This document shows positions 21,718-33,060 of a stretch of DNA of 64,000 nucleotides, piece by piece. The position numbers were made by a program, and so were the translations under genes. The notes beneath the pieces were generated by a model, which ran no database searches, was not told the DNA's origin, and saw only the letters and a list, made by a program, of their open reading frames with translations. The DNA is from Ascochyta rabiei (lineage: Eukaryota; Ascomycota; Dothideomycetes; Pleosporales; Didymellaceae): the NCBI RefSeq assembly GCF_004011695.2, contig NC_082419.1, positions 496,001 to 560,000 on the forward strand. Reading direction: 5' to 3'. How positions within the stretch are numbered: position 1 is the first letter of the stretch; each line of letters starts with the position of its first letter.

Positions 21718-23472
21718 ATGCCGACTTTGGCGTTGACTAATTTCAATATTGTGTGCGCCTCCTTGGGTGGCTTCGTCACATTGTTTGGCCTTGTGTCTTA
21801 TTTGATGAAGGAGAAGTTCTACCTTTCAGAAGCATGTAGGTCTAACATGACAGCCACTGTCTTTGCTCAAAATCTCACAGTTGCAGTGATCTCTCTGATT
21901 GCCGGACTTGTTTTCTCCCCACATGCCACCAACTGGATACGACCACACGAATATGCGCTGCAATCAGTTGAGAACTTGGACGCTATCACGTTGTACTTCA
22001 CTCGAGTTGTTCTTGGAGTGCAGCTTGTCCTTGCTGGAGTTCAGCTGCCTTCCAAGTACCTGAAAACAGAATGGAAAAGTCTGGCTTTGCTGCTCGGTCC
22101 GGTCATGACGACTATGTGGGTCGTTACCAGCCTCCTCGTCTTTGCAATGGTCCCTCACATAAGCTTCCTGCAGGCCTTGGCGGTTGGTGCTTGTGTCACA
22201 CCCACGGATCCTGTGCTATCTAACTCTATCGTGAAGGGGAAGTTTGCGGACAAGAACATTCCCAAGGAGCTTCAGAAAATTATCGTTGCTGAATCTGGAG
22301 CAAACGATGGCTTGGGTTATCCATTCTTGTTCCTGCCGCTTTACTTGATCCAGTACATCGGGAGTTCCGGACATGAAGACGGCAAAGCAAGTACTGCGGT
22401 TGGCTTATGGTTTGGAGAAACATTAGGATACACCATCATCTTGAGTGTAGTCTATGGCGCCGTCGTGGGGTGGCTTGCGAAAGAGCTATTGCACTGGGCT
22501 GAAGAGAAGAAGTACGTTGATCGCGAAAGCTTCCTGGTGTTCGCCATCACCCTGGCACTATTCATTGTTGGCACCGTGGGCATGATTGGCAGCGACGATG
22601 TTCTGGCATGCTTCATTGCTGGAAATACGTTTACCTGGGATGACTGGTTCCGGCTCGAGACAATGGACGACTCTTTCCAACCCACTATCGACATGCTGCT
22701 CAACGTATCAATCTTCATTTGGTTTGGAGCAATCTGCCCTTGGGCTGAATTCTACCACAATAACGTAATCCCCATATGGCGCCTAGTCATCCTTGGTATT
22801 CTGGTCCTCCTACTTCGCCGTCCTCCCATCGTCTTCGGTATGCACAAGCACATTCACCAGATCGAGCAGAAACGACAAGCACTATTTGTTGGTTTCTTCG
22901 GTCCTATTGGCGTGAGTGCTGCCTTCTACCTCTACGTCAGCATCGAATTCCTCAACAAGCTCAAAGTCAACGGGGAGACTAGAGAGGACGCAGCATATCT
23001 CATAGAAGTCATGAACGTGGTGATCTGGTTCCTGATCATCTGCTCGGTCGTTGTCCACGGCCTCAGCATTCCCCTTGGCAAGCTCGGATTCTTTATTCCC
23101 CGAACCCTGTCACGAGCCATATCAGCACGAAGTGACGAGCCAGAGCCCTTCTATATCGCAGAAGACGCTGATGACGCAACTACGGACATAGAGCAGCGTC
23201 TTCGACGGCGGCCTGGATGGTCCCGCACAGGAGGCGATTCGTTGCCGAACCGCGTGGTGCGCATTGGCAGATCCATCATTCGATCCGGAGACAACTCGAG
23301 GAGTCAGTCTACGAGTAATGTGCAGACCCCTGTGCCGTTATCGGCCGCCCCAACAGTAGCAAGAAGTGAAGGAGTGGTTGGAGCTGTCAGTGCCTCCACA
23401 AGCACGGGAGATGTGGGACTTCAAAGGACTATCAGATTTCCTGATGAACAGCCGCTGGGAACCAAGCCATGA
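21718..23472 (+). CDS. NHA1-type sodium(potassium)/proton antiporter
   Basis: Predicted 569-residue plasma-membrane cation/proton antiporter of the CPA1 fungal NHA group, used for Na+/K+ efflux and pH homeostasis. Start chosen at MPTLALTNFNIVCASLGGFV, where similarity to the family begins. Exons are 21718-21835 and 21881-23472. The 45-nt intron (donor GTAGGT, acceptor CACAG) is a multiple of three and has no stop, so an unspliced reading stays open. Removing it restores the family motif LSEAFAVISLIAGLVFSPHA. Further hallmarks are ITLYFTRVVLGVQLVLAGVQLP, ACVTPTDPVLSNSIVKGKFA and the ion-binding AESGANDGLGYPF. About 12 membrane segments are followed by a 150-residue cytosolic tail, much shorter than in budding yeast NHA1. 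Confidence 0.92.
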   Translation: MPTLALTNFNIVCASLGGFVTLFGLVSYLMKEKFYLSEACRSNMTATVFAQNLTVAVISLIAGLVFSPHATNWIRPHEYALQSVENLDAITLYFTRVVLGVQLVLAGVQLPSKYLKTEWKSLALLLGPVMTTMWVVTSLLVFAMVPHISFLQALAVGACVTPTDPVLSNSIVKGKFADKNIPKELQKIIVAESGANDGLGYPFLFLPLYLIQYIGSSGHEDGKASTAVGLWFGETLGYTIILSVVYGAVVGWLAKELLHWAEEKKYVDRESFLVFAITLALFIVGTVGMIGSDDVLACFIAGNTFTWDDWFRLETMDDSFQPTIDMLLNVSIFIWFGAICPWAEFYHNNVIPIWRLVILGILVLLLRRPPIVFGMHKHIHQIEQKRQALFVGFFGPIGVSAAFYLYVSIEFLNKLKVNGETREDAAYLIEVMNVVIWFLIICSVVVHGLSIPLGKLGFFIPRTLSRAISARSDEPEPFYIAEDADDATTDIEQRLRRRPGWSRTGGDSLPNRVVRIGRSIIRSGDNSRSQSTSNVQTPVPLSAAPTVARSEGVVGAVSASTSTGDVGLQRTIRFPDEQPLGTKP

Positions 23473-24365
23473 AGTTTGGAACATCAAGGAGATGGTTGAT
23501 ATAACGGTCATCTAAGATGGCTAACAAGTGTCATGCCAAACGACACAAAGTCTCGAATTTTGAACCCAGTGGATGTCCCAAGAAGAAGGAAAAGTAAGCA
23601 AAAAAGTAGAACACAAGAAGAAGATGAAAAGACAAAAGCAAAATATACCGGCAATGTGCCACAACCTTTCATGAATCACTGTACTGCTCTAAGCACAGTA
23701 AAAAATGTATTGACTGAACTACAGATCATGCTCAGGGACGGCATTTCCACAAACGCATACATGGTAAATCCTACTTTTATCAAGGTTCACGTCACCCAAA
23801 TGCTTGTTCTGCCTACCTCGCAGCTTTTTAGCTATTGGTAGCTATTGCAGTAACCCTGGATAGCTGAAGTCGCACTGGGATCCATTGCCTACATAATGGC
23901 ACGGATAAGACAAATTCTTAACCCTTATAAACCGGCCATAAAAAGTAGGGCAAGGTTCTGGATGATTAGTGACACGACGTGCAAATTAATATTCTTGCAT
24001 ATCACGGGATACATCTAAGAGCACTCTTGTGCATGTCTGGCCCAGATAGTCTCCAAAGTCTCGCTGTCTTACTTCCATCGTAGGTTGTGTCATTCTTCTT
24101 CTGTATCATGTGTAAATACTGGGATCGCCGTCGTTCTGACATGACGTAGCCAATGAATCCAGATACTTTTAATGACTTCTTAAGCACCCCAACTACATGG
24201 TCGAGTAAAGAGGAAAGCAGAAGCTTTGGCGAGTGCAAGCCTAATCATGCCAGTGTGCAACCTCCCCCTCTAGCGCCTTGGCCCCTCCACCCATCGTCAT
24301 TGGCTGCGTAAAACCCTACCTACGCACACCTCACCTCCTCTTGACAGCACGTGAAGCGCGCGCAA
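23473..24365. other. AT-richer spacer upstream of TRM9
   Basis: The stretch 23.5-24.2 kb looks visibly richer in A/T than its surroundings. It has many A/T-ending codons in its short open frames (for example 23533-23841) and no conserved product. It may be a decayed or weakly RIP-affected fragment, but no repeat partner is in the window. The last 120 bp are C/T-rich leader of TRM9. Confidence 0.45.
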
Positions 24366-25342
24366 ATGGCCTCCAACGACGACCAGGGCGCTTCGTATGA
24401 AGCCGAGCATGTGCACGAGGTTTACGAAGAGATTGCATCGCATTTCTCATCCACCCGCTACAAGGTGTGCGTCACCCCTCCTTCTCTCGCTACAAGACCG
24501 ACTAACCACATCCAGCCATGGCCGATAGTGGAGAGGTTCTTGAAAGAGCAACCAGACGGTGCTGTTGGCGCCGATGTGGGTTGTGGGAACGGGAAATATC
24601 TGGCTGTTAACAATGAGGTGTTTATCGTAGGTTCTGATCGGTATGGTGTCCCCCACTTTTCGTGCTATTCGGTTTCTTCATGTCAATGTGAAGGCTACCA
24701 TATGTTTGAAGAGGAATACGTTGACGTTGACACATGACTAGGTCAACAAATCTGGTCAAAATTGCAACACAGCACGAACCACACGATGTTGTCGTGGCCG
24801 ACAATCTTTCCCTTCCGCACCCACCCCACAGTTTCGACTTCGCCATCTCCATAGCTGTTGTTCACCATCTGTCCACACCAGCCCGGCGAGTGGAAGCTGT
24901 GAAATGCATCTTGGATCTCCTACGTCCGTCACAAGCAGGCGCAGAGGAGAGCGGAGGCAAAGCACTCATCTACGTCTGGGCACTCGAGCAGAAGAGCAGT
25001 CGGCGAGGGTGGGACGAGGGTGGCGAGCAGGACGTCATGGTGCCATGGGTCATGACCGCAAAGAAGGAGAAAGTCCCGAAGAAGAAAAAGCCGCAGAAGA
25101 AGAGGGGCCAGGACACCATCACGCAAAACGGTGATGAAGCAGAAAAGAGCGCAGAGGAGCCAGCGGTGGGGAGATCAGAAGAAACGGTGGAAGCGAAGCC
25201 AGAGGGTGATAAGACATATCTGCGATACTACCACTTATACAGGAAAGGCGAGCTCGAGGAAGACATAGAGCAGGCTGGTGGCGTGGTCATTGAAAGTGGG
25301 TATGAAAAGGACAACTGGTGGGGAATTGCAAGGTTGAAGTAG
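24366..25342 (+). CDS. TRM9: tRNA (wobble uridine 5-carboxymethyl) methyltransferase TRM9
   Basis: Predicted 274-residue cytosolic SAM-dependent methyltransferase that, with TRM112, methylates 5-carboxymethyluridine at tRNA wobble position 34 (mcm5U, mcm5s2U). Exons are 24366-24464, 24516-24640 and 24742-25342; introns are 51 and 101 nt. Residues AEHVHEVYEEIASHFSSTRYK followed by PWPIVERFL match the TRM9 N-terminus. The SAM-binding motif is ADVGCGNGKYLAV, with GSDRS after it, rebuilt across intron 2. Motif ISIAVVHHLSTPARR follows. A Lys-rich insertion (about residues 170-230) separates the fold from the C-terminal YHLYRKGELEEDIEQ and SGYEKDNWWGIARLK, which are characteristic of the family. 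Upstream in-frame GTG was not used, since the first ATG has an A at -3. Confidence 0.94.
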
Positions 25343-25944
25343 CTCTCTGAGATGAATCGACAGAGTCAAGTCAAATCGAGAGCCTAAATAAGAAACACCA
25401 CAAACCGACCCGCGGTGCCTTTTGACCAAACAATGATGATCAGTTCCACCGCCTCTTCTGATCGTGGGTCCCCTTTGTGAGTGACGACCTTGGCTTCATT
25501 CGTTTTACGAGTCGCAATAGATAATGGGCTGGTCTGGATCTTCGCCTTGTTGACGTTGCATGTACTGTCTGGCTCTTCAGGGCATGTACTCGCTCGAAGC
25601 CGAGAGATGCAGACGGGATGAAATTATTTCCTTCGTGGGTGGCTTTCTAGGTAACGTGGCTGCGTGTCGCGACTCGGTGGGATATGCCAGGTGATACAAG
25701 ATACAATGAATGTGGTTCTAATATAAAAGAGAACATATGGGGTTAATGGTATGGGGTTGGCCAGTGTGTGCAGCAGGTTCAAAGCCCAGCACATAGAGGA
25801 CGGTCGTTACTTGAGTGGTCATTTGGGATATGGGTGCTTACTTATAAAGAACCCAAAATCAGATGAACTGAGTTACAGGGCGAGTGATTGAATCCTCGCA
25901 ATTTTTGATCTCTGACCTTACCGTCTTGAAAGGAGTGAAGACCG
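25343..25944. other. Convergent 3' spacer, TRM9 / RCE1
   Basis: TRM9 and RCE1 end toward each other across 602 bp. Nothing beyond expected 3' sequence is recognised. Confidence 0.5.
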
Positions 25945-27327
25945 TCAGAACTGGTGCGGTAGCTGCGGGATCCCTGCCTTCGCCCCTGCTGTTACCTTGT
26001 CGTTCGTAGATTGGGCCAGTAAAGCGTGCGCGCTCTCCGTCAAGGGGAACAGCTGGAAGTAGAAACCTACAGCTCCCGCTACCAGAAGCACATAGTACGC
26101 TACTGTCCAAGCAACAGCCTGCCCTCGGTGCGACCATGCGCTCTTCGATCCGTCATTCTTCTTGTCTACATCTGGTGGTCCAATCGGTACTCCAGCTTCC
26201 ACACCAACACGCCCGTACAATCGAGGGAGGCCCATCCAATTGCAGAATGTGTGTGCGAGTATGCATGTATAGACGTTGCCAGTACGGAGGTACAAGAATG
26301 TAGCAAAGAAACCAAACAGCGACGTGTACGTAAATTGGAACAGCGACCGTAGCGTAGCCATTAACATTGGAACTTCTGGATGTGTGATGTGGAACTCGTA
26401 GAGGTGGTGCACATGAGCGATGCCAAAGTATAGCGGAGTCAGGAAGACGATTTGCTTCTCGGTGAAGCGCGCGAGTAGGTGCAGTGGGACCATGAGCGAG
26501 CGCCATACGATCTCTTCGCTGACCGGGCCCTGTGGTGAAAGTCAGCATTTGTACTGAGTGTTGAGGTTGGCGTACGTACGACCACGAAATTTCTATATCC
26601 AATCCAACTGCTTAGCGTCTCGTGTACTCCCTTCAGCTTGATCCAGTCTTTCCAGTCATCGTCTACAATTCCATTCTCGTACAGGGGGCCGGCGAACAAG
26701 ATGCACACTAGGAGTATGCCTCGCGCAATATCCAAGATGGAGATTGGCCACAGACCGAATAGATGCAGCAGCCGATAGGCGGAAACATCATGTTGGTACA
26801 GGTACAGTGCGGTGATGACGGTACAGGTGATGGTAGAAAAGGTCACCGCGCGGGTCCTGGCGCGTATAGAGGAAGGCGCATCGCGAGTGAGGGTGGGAGA
26901 GGGCCTTGTGGTCGCTGACAGATAGAAGGGGAGTACGTATATGACCACGAACGCAGCCTATAAGCGTGCTGGTCAGTACGCTTCTTGAATATGCTCGGTG
27001 TGACAGCGGTGATAGGCTGGGAACAATAGTAGTCGTGGAGGGGTGGGTAACTTGAAACGCACCGACAGTAGAGCCGCAGCGGTGGGAGAGACCGTGGGCG
27101 CCTCGGGAACTGCGAAGGCGTCAGACTTCATCATAGCCGTGGTGCGAACGCTGAGCGCCGAAATGGAAACGTAGACGCGACTTCAGCGTGGTGGGTCGCG
27201 CGGGCGGTAAAAGGTGCAGAGCCGGAAGGGAGCACACAGGCCAACCATTGTCCTCAAACTTACCGCCTTTGACGCTATCGTACATGTCGCTGAGACGCTC
27301 TCGCCAACCGGTCGCGGGCGGTGGCAT
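25945..27327 (-). CDS. RCE1: CAAX prenyl protease 2 (RCE1)
   Basis: Endoplasmic-reticulum membrane protease that removes the -AAX tripeptide from prenylated Ras, Rho and a-factor-type proteins. Firm exons are 26957-26580 and 26529-25945 (intron 50 nt, GTACGT/CACAG). The 5' end has two options. A first exon at 27327-27264 (donor GTAAGT) can join 27109-27063 and give 357 residues. Alternatively the start is the ATG at 27134, running to 27063, for 344 residues. Catalytic motifs are all present: the Glu-Glu pair in GPVSEEIVWRSLM, FGIAHVHHLYE and the HxxxN of LAHTFCNWMG. TRPSPTLTRDAPSSIRARTRAV in the first loop is typical of fungal RCE1. Multiple hydrophobic segments span the protein. Function is clear; the N-terminus is not. 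Confidence 0.9.
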
Positions 27328-28376
27328 CGTGTGTGTGCTAGCTGTCGCAAGCCTTTGCATCAGAGTTTGAAGCCAGAAAAGAGCTCGATGGTGGGCTTAT
27401 ACATGCAAGACTTCTCCCTGCGCGTTGCTCGAGCTCCAACATTCAACATACAGCATTCAGCATTCAGCATCAGCATCAGCATCAGCATCAGCATCAGCAT
27501 CAGCACCCACCTTTTACCATCCCACCAACCACACCACACCACTGCCACACTTCGCTATCGATACCCCGACCGCCAGACAAACACTGCAAACGTCTTCCAT
27601 CACGTGCACTCCAGACCTCCAACAGCGCCTCTTCCCGTTGCATCCCTGCTTCGCGCAGTTGTACAACCGGCAGTGGCCAGCCATCGCCTAGTGAAGATCA
27701 AGGGGAGACCGTTGCCTGGTCCGTGGCAGCACGTCACTGGCTCGTTAGATCCTCCTAAAGTCGCCTTCATTTCGCGCTCAACCCACTACGCGTCGAGCTG
27801 TTGATCGATAGTTCGACAGGGGCCCTCGTGGGCGAGAGCGAGGGGTTCCTGGAGGGAATCGCGTCTCTGAGCGATCCTGCGGCTCATAGACCCAGTTGCT
27901 GGGCAGCGAATCATCAATTTCCTCAATTTCCAGAAAAAGGTCTCTTTGCACAACTCGAAACTTTCGGCACGTGCTCCGGCACCGAACCAGGGGGAGCGCT
28001 GCACAATTGGCTCTGCATTGGACACCCTGCAGCTCGCAGCGCGAACCTGCATCTTGCAGCAGCCAGCTTTCGACGACTAGGCCGACGCGGCCGGCCACGC
28101 CTTCCTGGGAGTTATCATCTGGTGTCCACTCCTCACCTCCATCCTCTCTTTTTCGAAACTGCGCGCTTCTTAATGGCCTTGTGCCCCATTCTGTCACTCT
28201 TTTGACATGTTTGTACATTGTTTCTTGCCATTCCTTCTTTGACCTGACGTTTCAAACGTCGCTTTTCCTGTCGTGTCTCTTATTCCTACCCTTATCCTTA
28301 ATGGTCCGTTTCAGCCCGTCCACACTCGTCCGAGACCTCACATTCTGTGGCACCTGGAACAGCATCGCACCACAGC
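27328..28376. promoter_or_regulatory. Divergent promoter region, RCE1 / serine-rich protein
   Basis: These 1,049 bp lie between back-to-back genes. They contain the CAGCAT microsatellite listed separately. Plus-strand open frames (for example 27896-28393) have Ser/Pro/Leu-rich random products. The last 200 bp are T/C-rich leader of the plus gene. Confidence 0.45.
27451..27506. repeat. CAGCAT hexanucleotide microsatellite
   Basis: Six perfect CAGCAT units (27465-27500) are preceded by two diverged CAGCATT-type units and end in CAGCAC. The array is non-coding under all models here and sits in the RCE1 upstream region, so it may vary in length between strains. Confidence 0.9.
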
Positions 28377-30653
28377 ATGTCTTCGAACTCTGATCCACGC
28401 CATCGCGCAACCAACTCGCAAAATACCATCACATCGCCGCTCGCACAAGCTCCCAGGCTCATTCCGCCGTCGCAACCGCGACCTGCTTCCGCTTTCCGCA
28501 GGCCGCTCTCCGAGGCATCAGACCAATCCAACCGCCATTCAGGCCCAACCATTCGCATAGTCGACGATCCTGGGAACGATGTTTACGACAAATTTCCATT
28601 ACCAAGTGAACCCTCGCAGATCCTTCCACCTCCTCGCAATGCGCCAGGTTACGTGTTCGAGACCCCAGGATCCCGTGTTTCAAGTGGTAGCCGTGTTGCC
28701 AATGCCCTCGCAAAGTTCGAAGCCATTGGCGCCGGCACCACCCTTGCTCCACAGCCACCCGCCCATCGTCCAAAGAACACTTTCAGACACTCGGTGTCCA
28801 CCAACACGTCTGAGGACGACACCCTTGTGGGAACTTTCAACTCGCGATCCTCCTTGCGATTTTCCCAAGGAAGCACACCCCCGTCTTCGCCCGGCCAGCA
28901 TGAATTAAAGGACTTTGAAACAGAGCTAGAAGTACTAGAAGAAGAAACTACTCCTCCCGCTCGAAGGTCTACTATACGCGCTGTCCCGCCTTCATCGTCC
29001 GGTGGTGAATCAGTTACAAGTCGTACTCGTGCCTTATCGCCCCAGGAATCTGTTGCATCGTTTGCCTCGACTACGCCTGCGGCCTCACCTGCCTCACCTA
29101 GTAATGCCGACCGAAACTCGACGGGTGTCAGTCGACCGTTACCGAAAGAGTATACCCCGTCTGCCGGATCTGAAGACGGACGCCAGCAGGCTCTCGATAG
29201 TGACTTTTCGCATCGACAACTTGTATTGAAGCCATCCACGGAGTCGTTTGCATACTCTGACATTTCGTCCACCAGCATCGAACCCAAGCAACCTACCTTT
29301 TCGCCATCACCAAGTATTCATGAAGCGAGTACAGCCACTTGGGCAAGCGGGATCAAAGTCAACTATCCCGTCGTACGTCCCCCCACGAACAACAACCAGC
29401 GGGCCGAGTCCCAGACCACACCGAACATTGCATCACGGATGCTTGACCTCGGTCTTGCGCACAACTGGAGCTCTCAGCTATCCACTATTGCATCCGTTTC
29501 GGAACGTGACTCCCGATCACTTGCGCGTGGATCTCGATCGTTCAGCCCGAGATCGCTGTCATCCGACAGCTATGCAGAGAGAAGCCAGACTCACTTGCCA
29601 AGGAGGAGAGGGCAAACAGTGGGAAGCTACAACTCATCCTCCGACAACTACTCTTCTGAGCCTTCGGAGTCGGCAGTCCCCCTGCCGCTATTCTCGCCTC
29701 AACTGCAACCATCCAGCGAGTACAACGAGAAAAGCTTTGGAGATGAGGACCTTGATACGGTCTCGCCACTGCCTCCATCCAACACGATCCGAATGAAGAA
29801 CTCTGGGTACCTGCGAAGGCAAAACAGCGATACATCTTTAAACTCTTCGCGACCAGGCTCATCACAATCCGATGTCTCCACATTCAATCGTAGCATTATC
29901 CCAGCATGGGCAAGGTAAGCGTTTAAAAGCCTTAAATTCATATCAGTTACTGACACAGCTTCAGGGCATACTATCAGCATGGTGAACGCATCTCAATGAT
30001 GGCACCTCTTTCAGAATCATCTGGTAGCATACGTTTAGGAACTTCGCACAGCGGTCGCACCAACACGCCATCTGAAAGCAACTTCCCAGCGCACATTCAT
30101 CGTCCACGCAATCGGCCACGTAATCGCGGATCGCACGCTGATACCATGTCGCTATCCTCGGAACAGCTGATCGATGACGATGGCTATGCAACTGGACCTC
30201 ACATGCAACCCATTAGCGGCTGGTCAACACCACATCTCCGCACTGACAGGCGCGGATATCCTCGCTACAGCTTTTGGAAGGCACCTTCGATGGACAAAGA
30301 TTTCGGCAAGCGACCCTTTAGCCGTCAAAACAGACAGATCCTCCTCTTCACCCTAGGATTCATCTTCTTCCCTGCATGGTGGATCGCATCTTGTCTGCCC
30401 TTACCATTCGACCCGGCTTCGGTACAGAACGAGAGTCAAGTCGACTTCGAGCAGCAGTATGCCCAACAGATCGCGACAGTAGACAACAAGGCCTATCAGA
30501 AAGCCAGTTGGTGGCGCAACTTGAACCGAGTGATGTCAGGAGTTGGAACGTAAGTTTGCGTGTGTCTGATCTCGAAAAATGTGTTTACTAACCCGCAGCA
30601 GGCTCTTAGTTGGCGTCATAGTTGCACTAGGCATTCTGGCTTCCAGAATGTGA
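28377..30653 (+). CDS. Large serine-rich protein with two C-terminal membrane segments
   Basis: Predicted 725-residue protein from exons 28377-29914, 29965-30549 and 30599-30653, with introns of 50 and 49 nt. First ATG taken; an in-frame GTG at 28347 is not a likely start. Residues 1-600 are low-complexity Ser/Pro/Thr-rich with many possible phosphosites (SPxS, RxxS). The C-terminal quarter is ordered and conserved in filamentous ascomycetes as far as I recall: RYSFWKAPSMDKDFGKRPF, then QILLFTLGFIFFPAWWIASCLPL (about residues 637-659), KASWWRNLNRVMS, and a final segment LLVGVIVALGILASRM at the end. Of two possible acceptors for exon 3 only the first keeps this hydrophobic end. The topology suggests a large cytosolic domain anchored in a membrane. 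No enzymatic domain is seen. Confidence 0.8.
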
Positions 30654-31771
30654 AGCTCTGCTCTCCAACTCACAACGACATCACCGGTCTATACCACGTC
30701 TCCCAAGAACGTTTTTGCCACATCACCGCCATTTATGTATCTGCCATACCCGCCATTTCTAACAGCTCTCGATAACGAACCGACTTACGACCTCCCTGAT
30801 GCCTTTTACGCCTGTTAATGTATTTCCTCGCTATATGACTGGTGCTCCATCGGGATTTCCACGAAATTTCGATTCGAGTCACTTTCAGCAGCGCTGTTGT
30901 ACAAATCTCCTTTGATTGTTTAGACGCATCCTGCGCGCACATTGCATAGCTTAGCGGGCGTTCTCTTTGCTTCTGACTACCCATTTGTTCTATATTGCAG
31001 CCGCAGTATGCGCGCAAGTTTTCTTTTTGTATATCCAAAGATTTGAGGTCCGAACAGGGATCGCTGGGGTTGTAGATGTGTACCCGGAAAGGCAGCATCA
31101 CAGTGCTTGCTCATCGATAATCATAGTTTCAGATCAACATTTGGTCCGCAAACACTGACTTTGTCGATTCATCAATCGACAACAATTTTGAAAATTCCAC
31201 CAATGCATATTATGCTTGATTTGCGCCCTACTGCCTTCACTCTTTCTGAGTTTGCACAGCCTCCGTCTCACCTTACTTTTTGTGACACCGGTTAAAGCAC
31301 AGTGACATGGTGCAAGATTTGAGGGAACGCGGCTTGGCCATCAATGCATCTGAGCATGAACGTGCAATCCTAGCTGTGGTGCACGAGGCTCGCTCGGGTA
31401 CTGCCTGATCTGCCAAATGAGAGGACGTTTCATGATTCGAGTAAGAGACGGCCCAAGGGAAAACCATGGCCACCTGCCTTATGACTGTTCATAACCGAGT
31501 CATTTTTTGTATATCATCGCTTTGGGAAAGGATGCTGTGGCGAGGTGCAGTCTGAGGCTGGAAGGAGCGATTCGTAAGGATGAGTCGAAATAGTCCAAGC
31601 GCCTGGTGGGGCAAGCATGATGTCGCTCTAGATACAAATTGATCTACCGCCTACTGAATTCTTCAAAGAACGCCAAAGAGCTCTACTGCACGCGACTCCG
31701 CCTACCCTTCGCACTTTAATCGTCCTTCCTACCCAACAGATCCACAAGAGTATCGCACAAGACCAAGCATC
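30654..31771. other. Spacer, serine-rich gene to TIF6
   Basis: These 1.1 kb hold no supportable gene. A 122-codon minus-strand frame (30733-31101) has a Lys/Arg/Ser-rich product without family resemblance. The last 100 bp form the C-rich leader of TIF6. Confidence 0.5.
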
Positions 31772-32645
31772 ATGGCTGTCCGCGCGCAATTCGAGAACTC
31801 CAACGAGTACGTACAGAGCGGGGCAAATGGCGCCGCACGAACAGTTACTAACCAGTGGCGCAGAGTCGGTGTCTTCTCTACACTCACCAACGCCTATGCG
31901 ATTGTCGCAGTAGGCGCTTCCGAGAATTTCTACAGGTATGTATATCTATGTGCGCAAACGCAGACTGCCCAACAGCCTCGCCAGTACCAAGCCAAACTAA
32001 CACACCACGTGCAGTGTCTTCGAAGCTGAACTCCAGGATGTCATTCCTATCTGTCACGCCACAATTGCCGGAACGCGCATCGTCGGCCGTCTGACCGCCG
32101 GCAACAAGAAGGGTCTCCTTGTTCCCACCACCACAACCGACCAAGAGCTCCAGCACCTGCGCAACTCGATACCAGACAGCGTCAAGATCCAGAGGATAGA
32201 AGAGCGATTATCGGCCCTCGGCAACGTCATATGCTGCAACGACCACGTCGCACTTGTGCATCCCGACATCGAGCGCGAGACGGAGGAGATAATAGCAGAT
32301 GTGCTTGGCGTAGAGGTCTTCAGGCAGACAATCGCAGACAACGTTCTCACAGGCTCGTACATGGCCTTGAGCAATCAGGGCGGTATCGTGCATCCCAAGA
32401 CATCGATCCAGGACCAGGATGAACTGTCGAGTCTGCTTCAGGTCCCGCTCGTCGCGGGCAGCGTGAACAGAGGCAGCGCGGTTGTTGGTGCGGGTATGGT
32501 TGTGAACGACTGGATGGCCGTCACTGGTCTTGACACAACAGCAACTGAACTCTCTGTCGTTGAAAGTGTCTTCCGTTTGGGCGAAGGTGGGGCTGAGAAG
32601 ATCAACACGACGTACAAAGATGCCATGGTCGAGTCATTCTACTAG
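31772..32645 (+). CDS. TIF6: Eukaryotic translation initiation factor 6 (eIF6/TIF6)
   Basis: Predicted 245-residue factor that binds the 60S subunit, is needed for its nucleolar assembly and export, and blocks premature 40S joining. Exons are 31772-31806, 31864-31935 and 32015-32645. Intron 1 (57 nt) is GTACGT/CGCAG and intron 2 (79 nt) is GTATGT/TGCAG. Splicing gives [20 protein letters not shown] and then [20 protein letters not shown], both nearly invariant in eIF6. Further hallmarks are [29 protein letters not shown] [18 protein letters not shown], and [20 protein letters not shown]. Length matches the universal 245-residue family. The pentein fold should be complete. An unspliced reading of exons 1-2 also stays open. 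Confidence 0.97.
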
Positions 32646-33060
32646 ACGGCAACTGTTGTGTTGGGGCGATTTTTCTTTTCTCCTCTGGCAGTTCAAATGC
32701 CATGGATCCAGGCGAGTCAGCATGGCGTGTCCAAGAAGAATTGAGCAAGAAAACGGATACATGGCTGGTATCTATATGCTCTTCTAGCTTAGTGACTGAA
32801 TGATACCACGACAAAAAGCAGTATATGTTGTACCAGACGAATGTGAACACTGCCGCGGCAACTCTTGTGCTCCCAGGGCTCAAGGCGGTGACACTTTTCT
32901 GCCGCTAGGCTACGCCATCAAACGCTCTCCTACCTTTCACAAGCACATACCAACCACACTGCCGCCGTAGGTGCACAGCTGCATGATTATATGACACAAC
33001 CTCGGGCGCGTTTGATTCGTGACCAAGCCGCCTACACCCTGTGCGCGTTTTCTGCGCGAC
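32646..33060. other. Spacer, TIF6 to ESS2
   Basis: Both genes run on plus, so these 415 bp hold the TIF6 3' region and the ESS2 promoter and leader. Nothing else is recognised. Confidence 0.5.
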
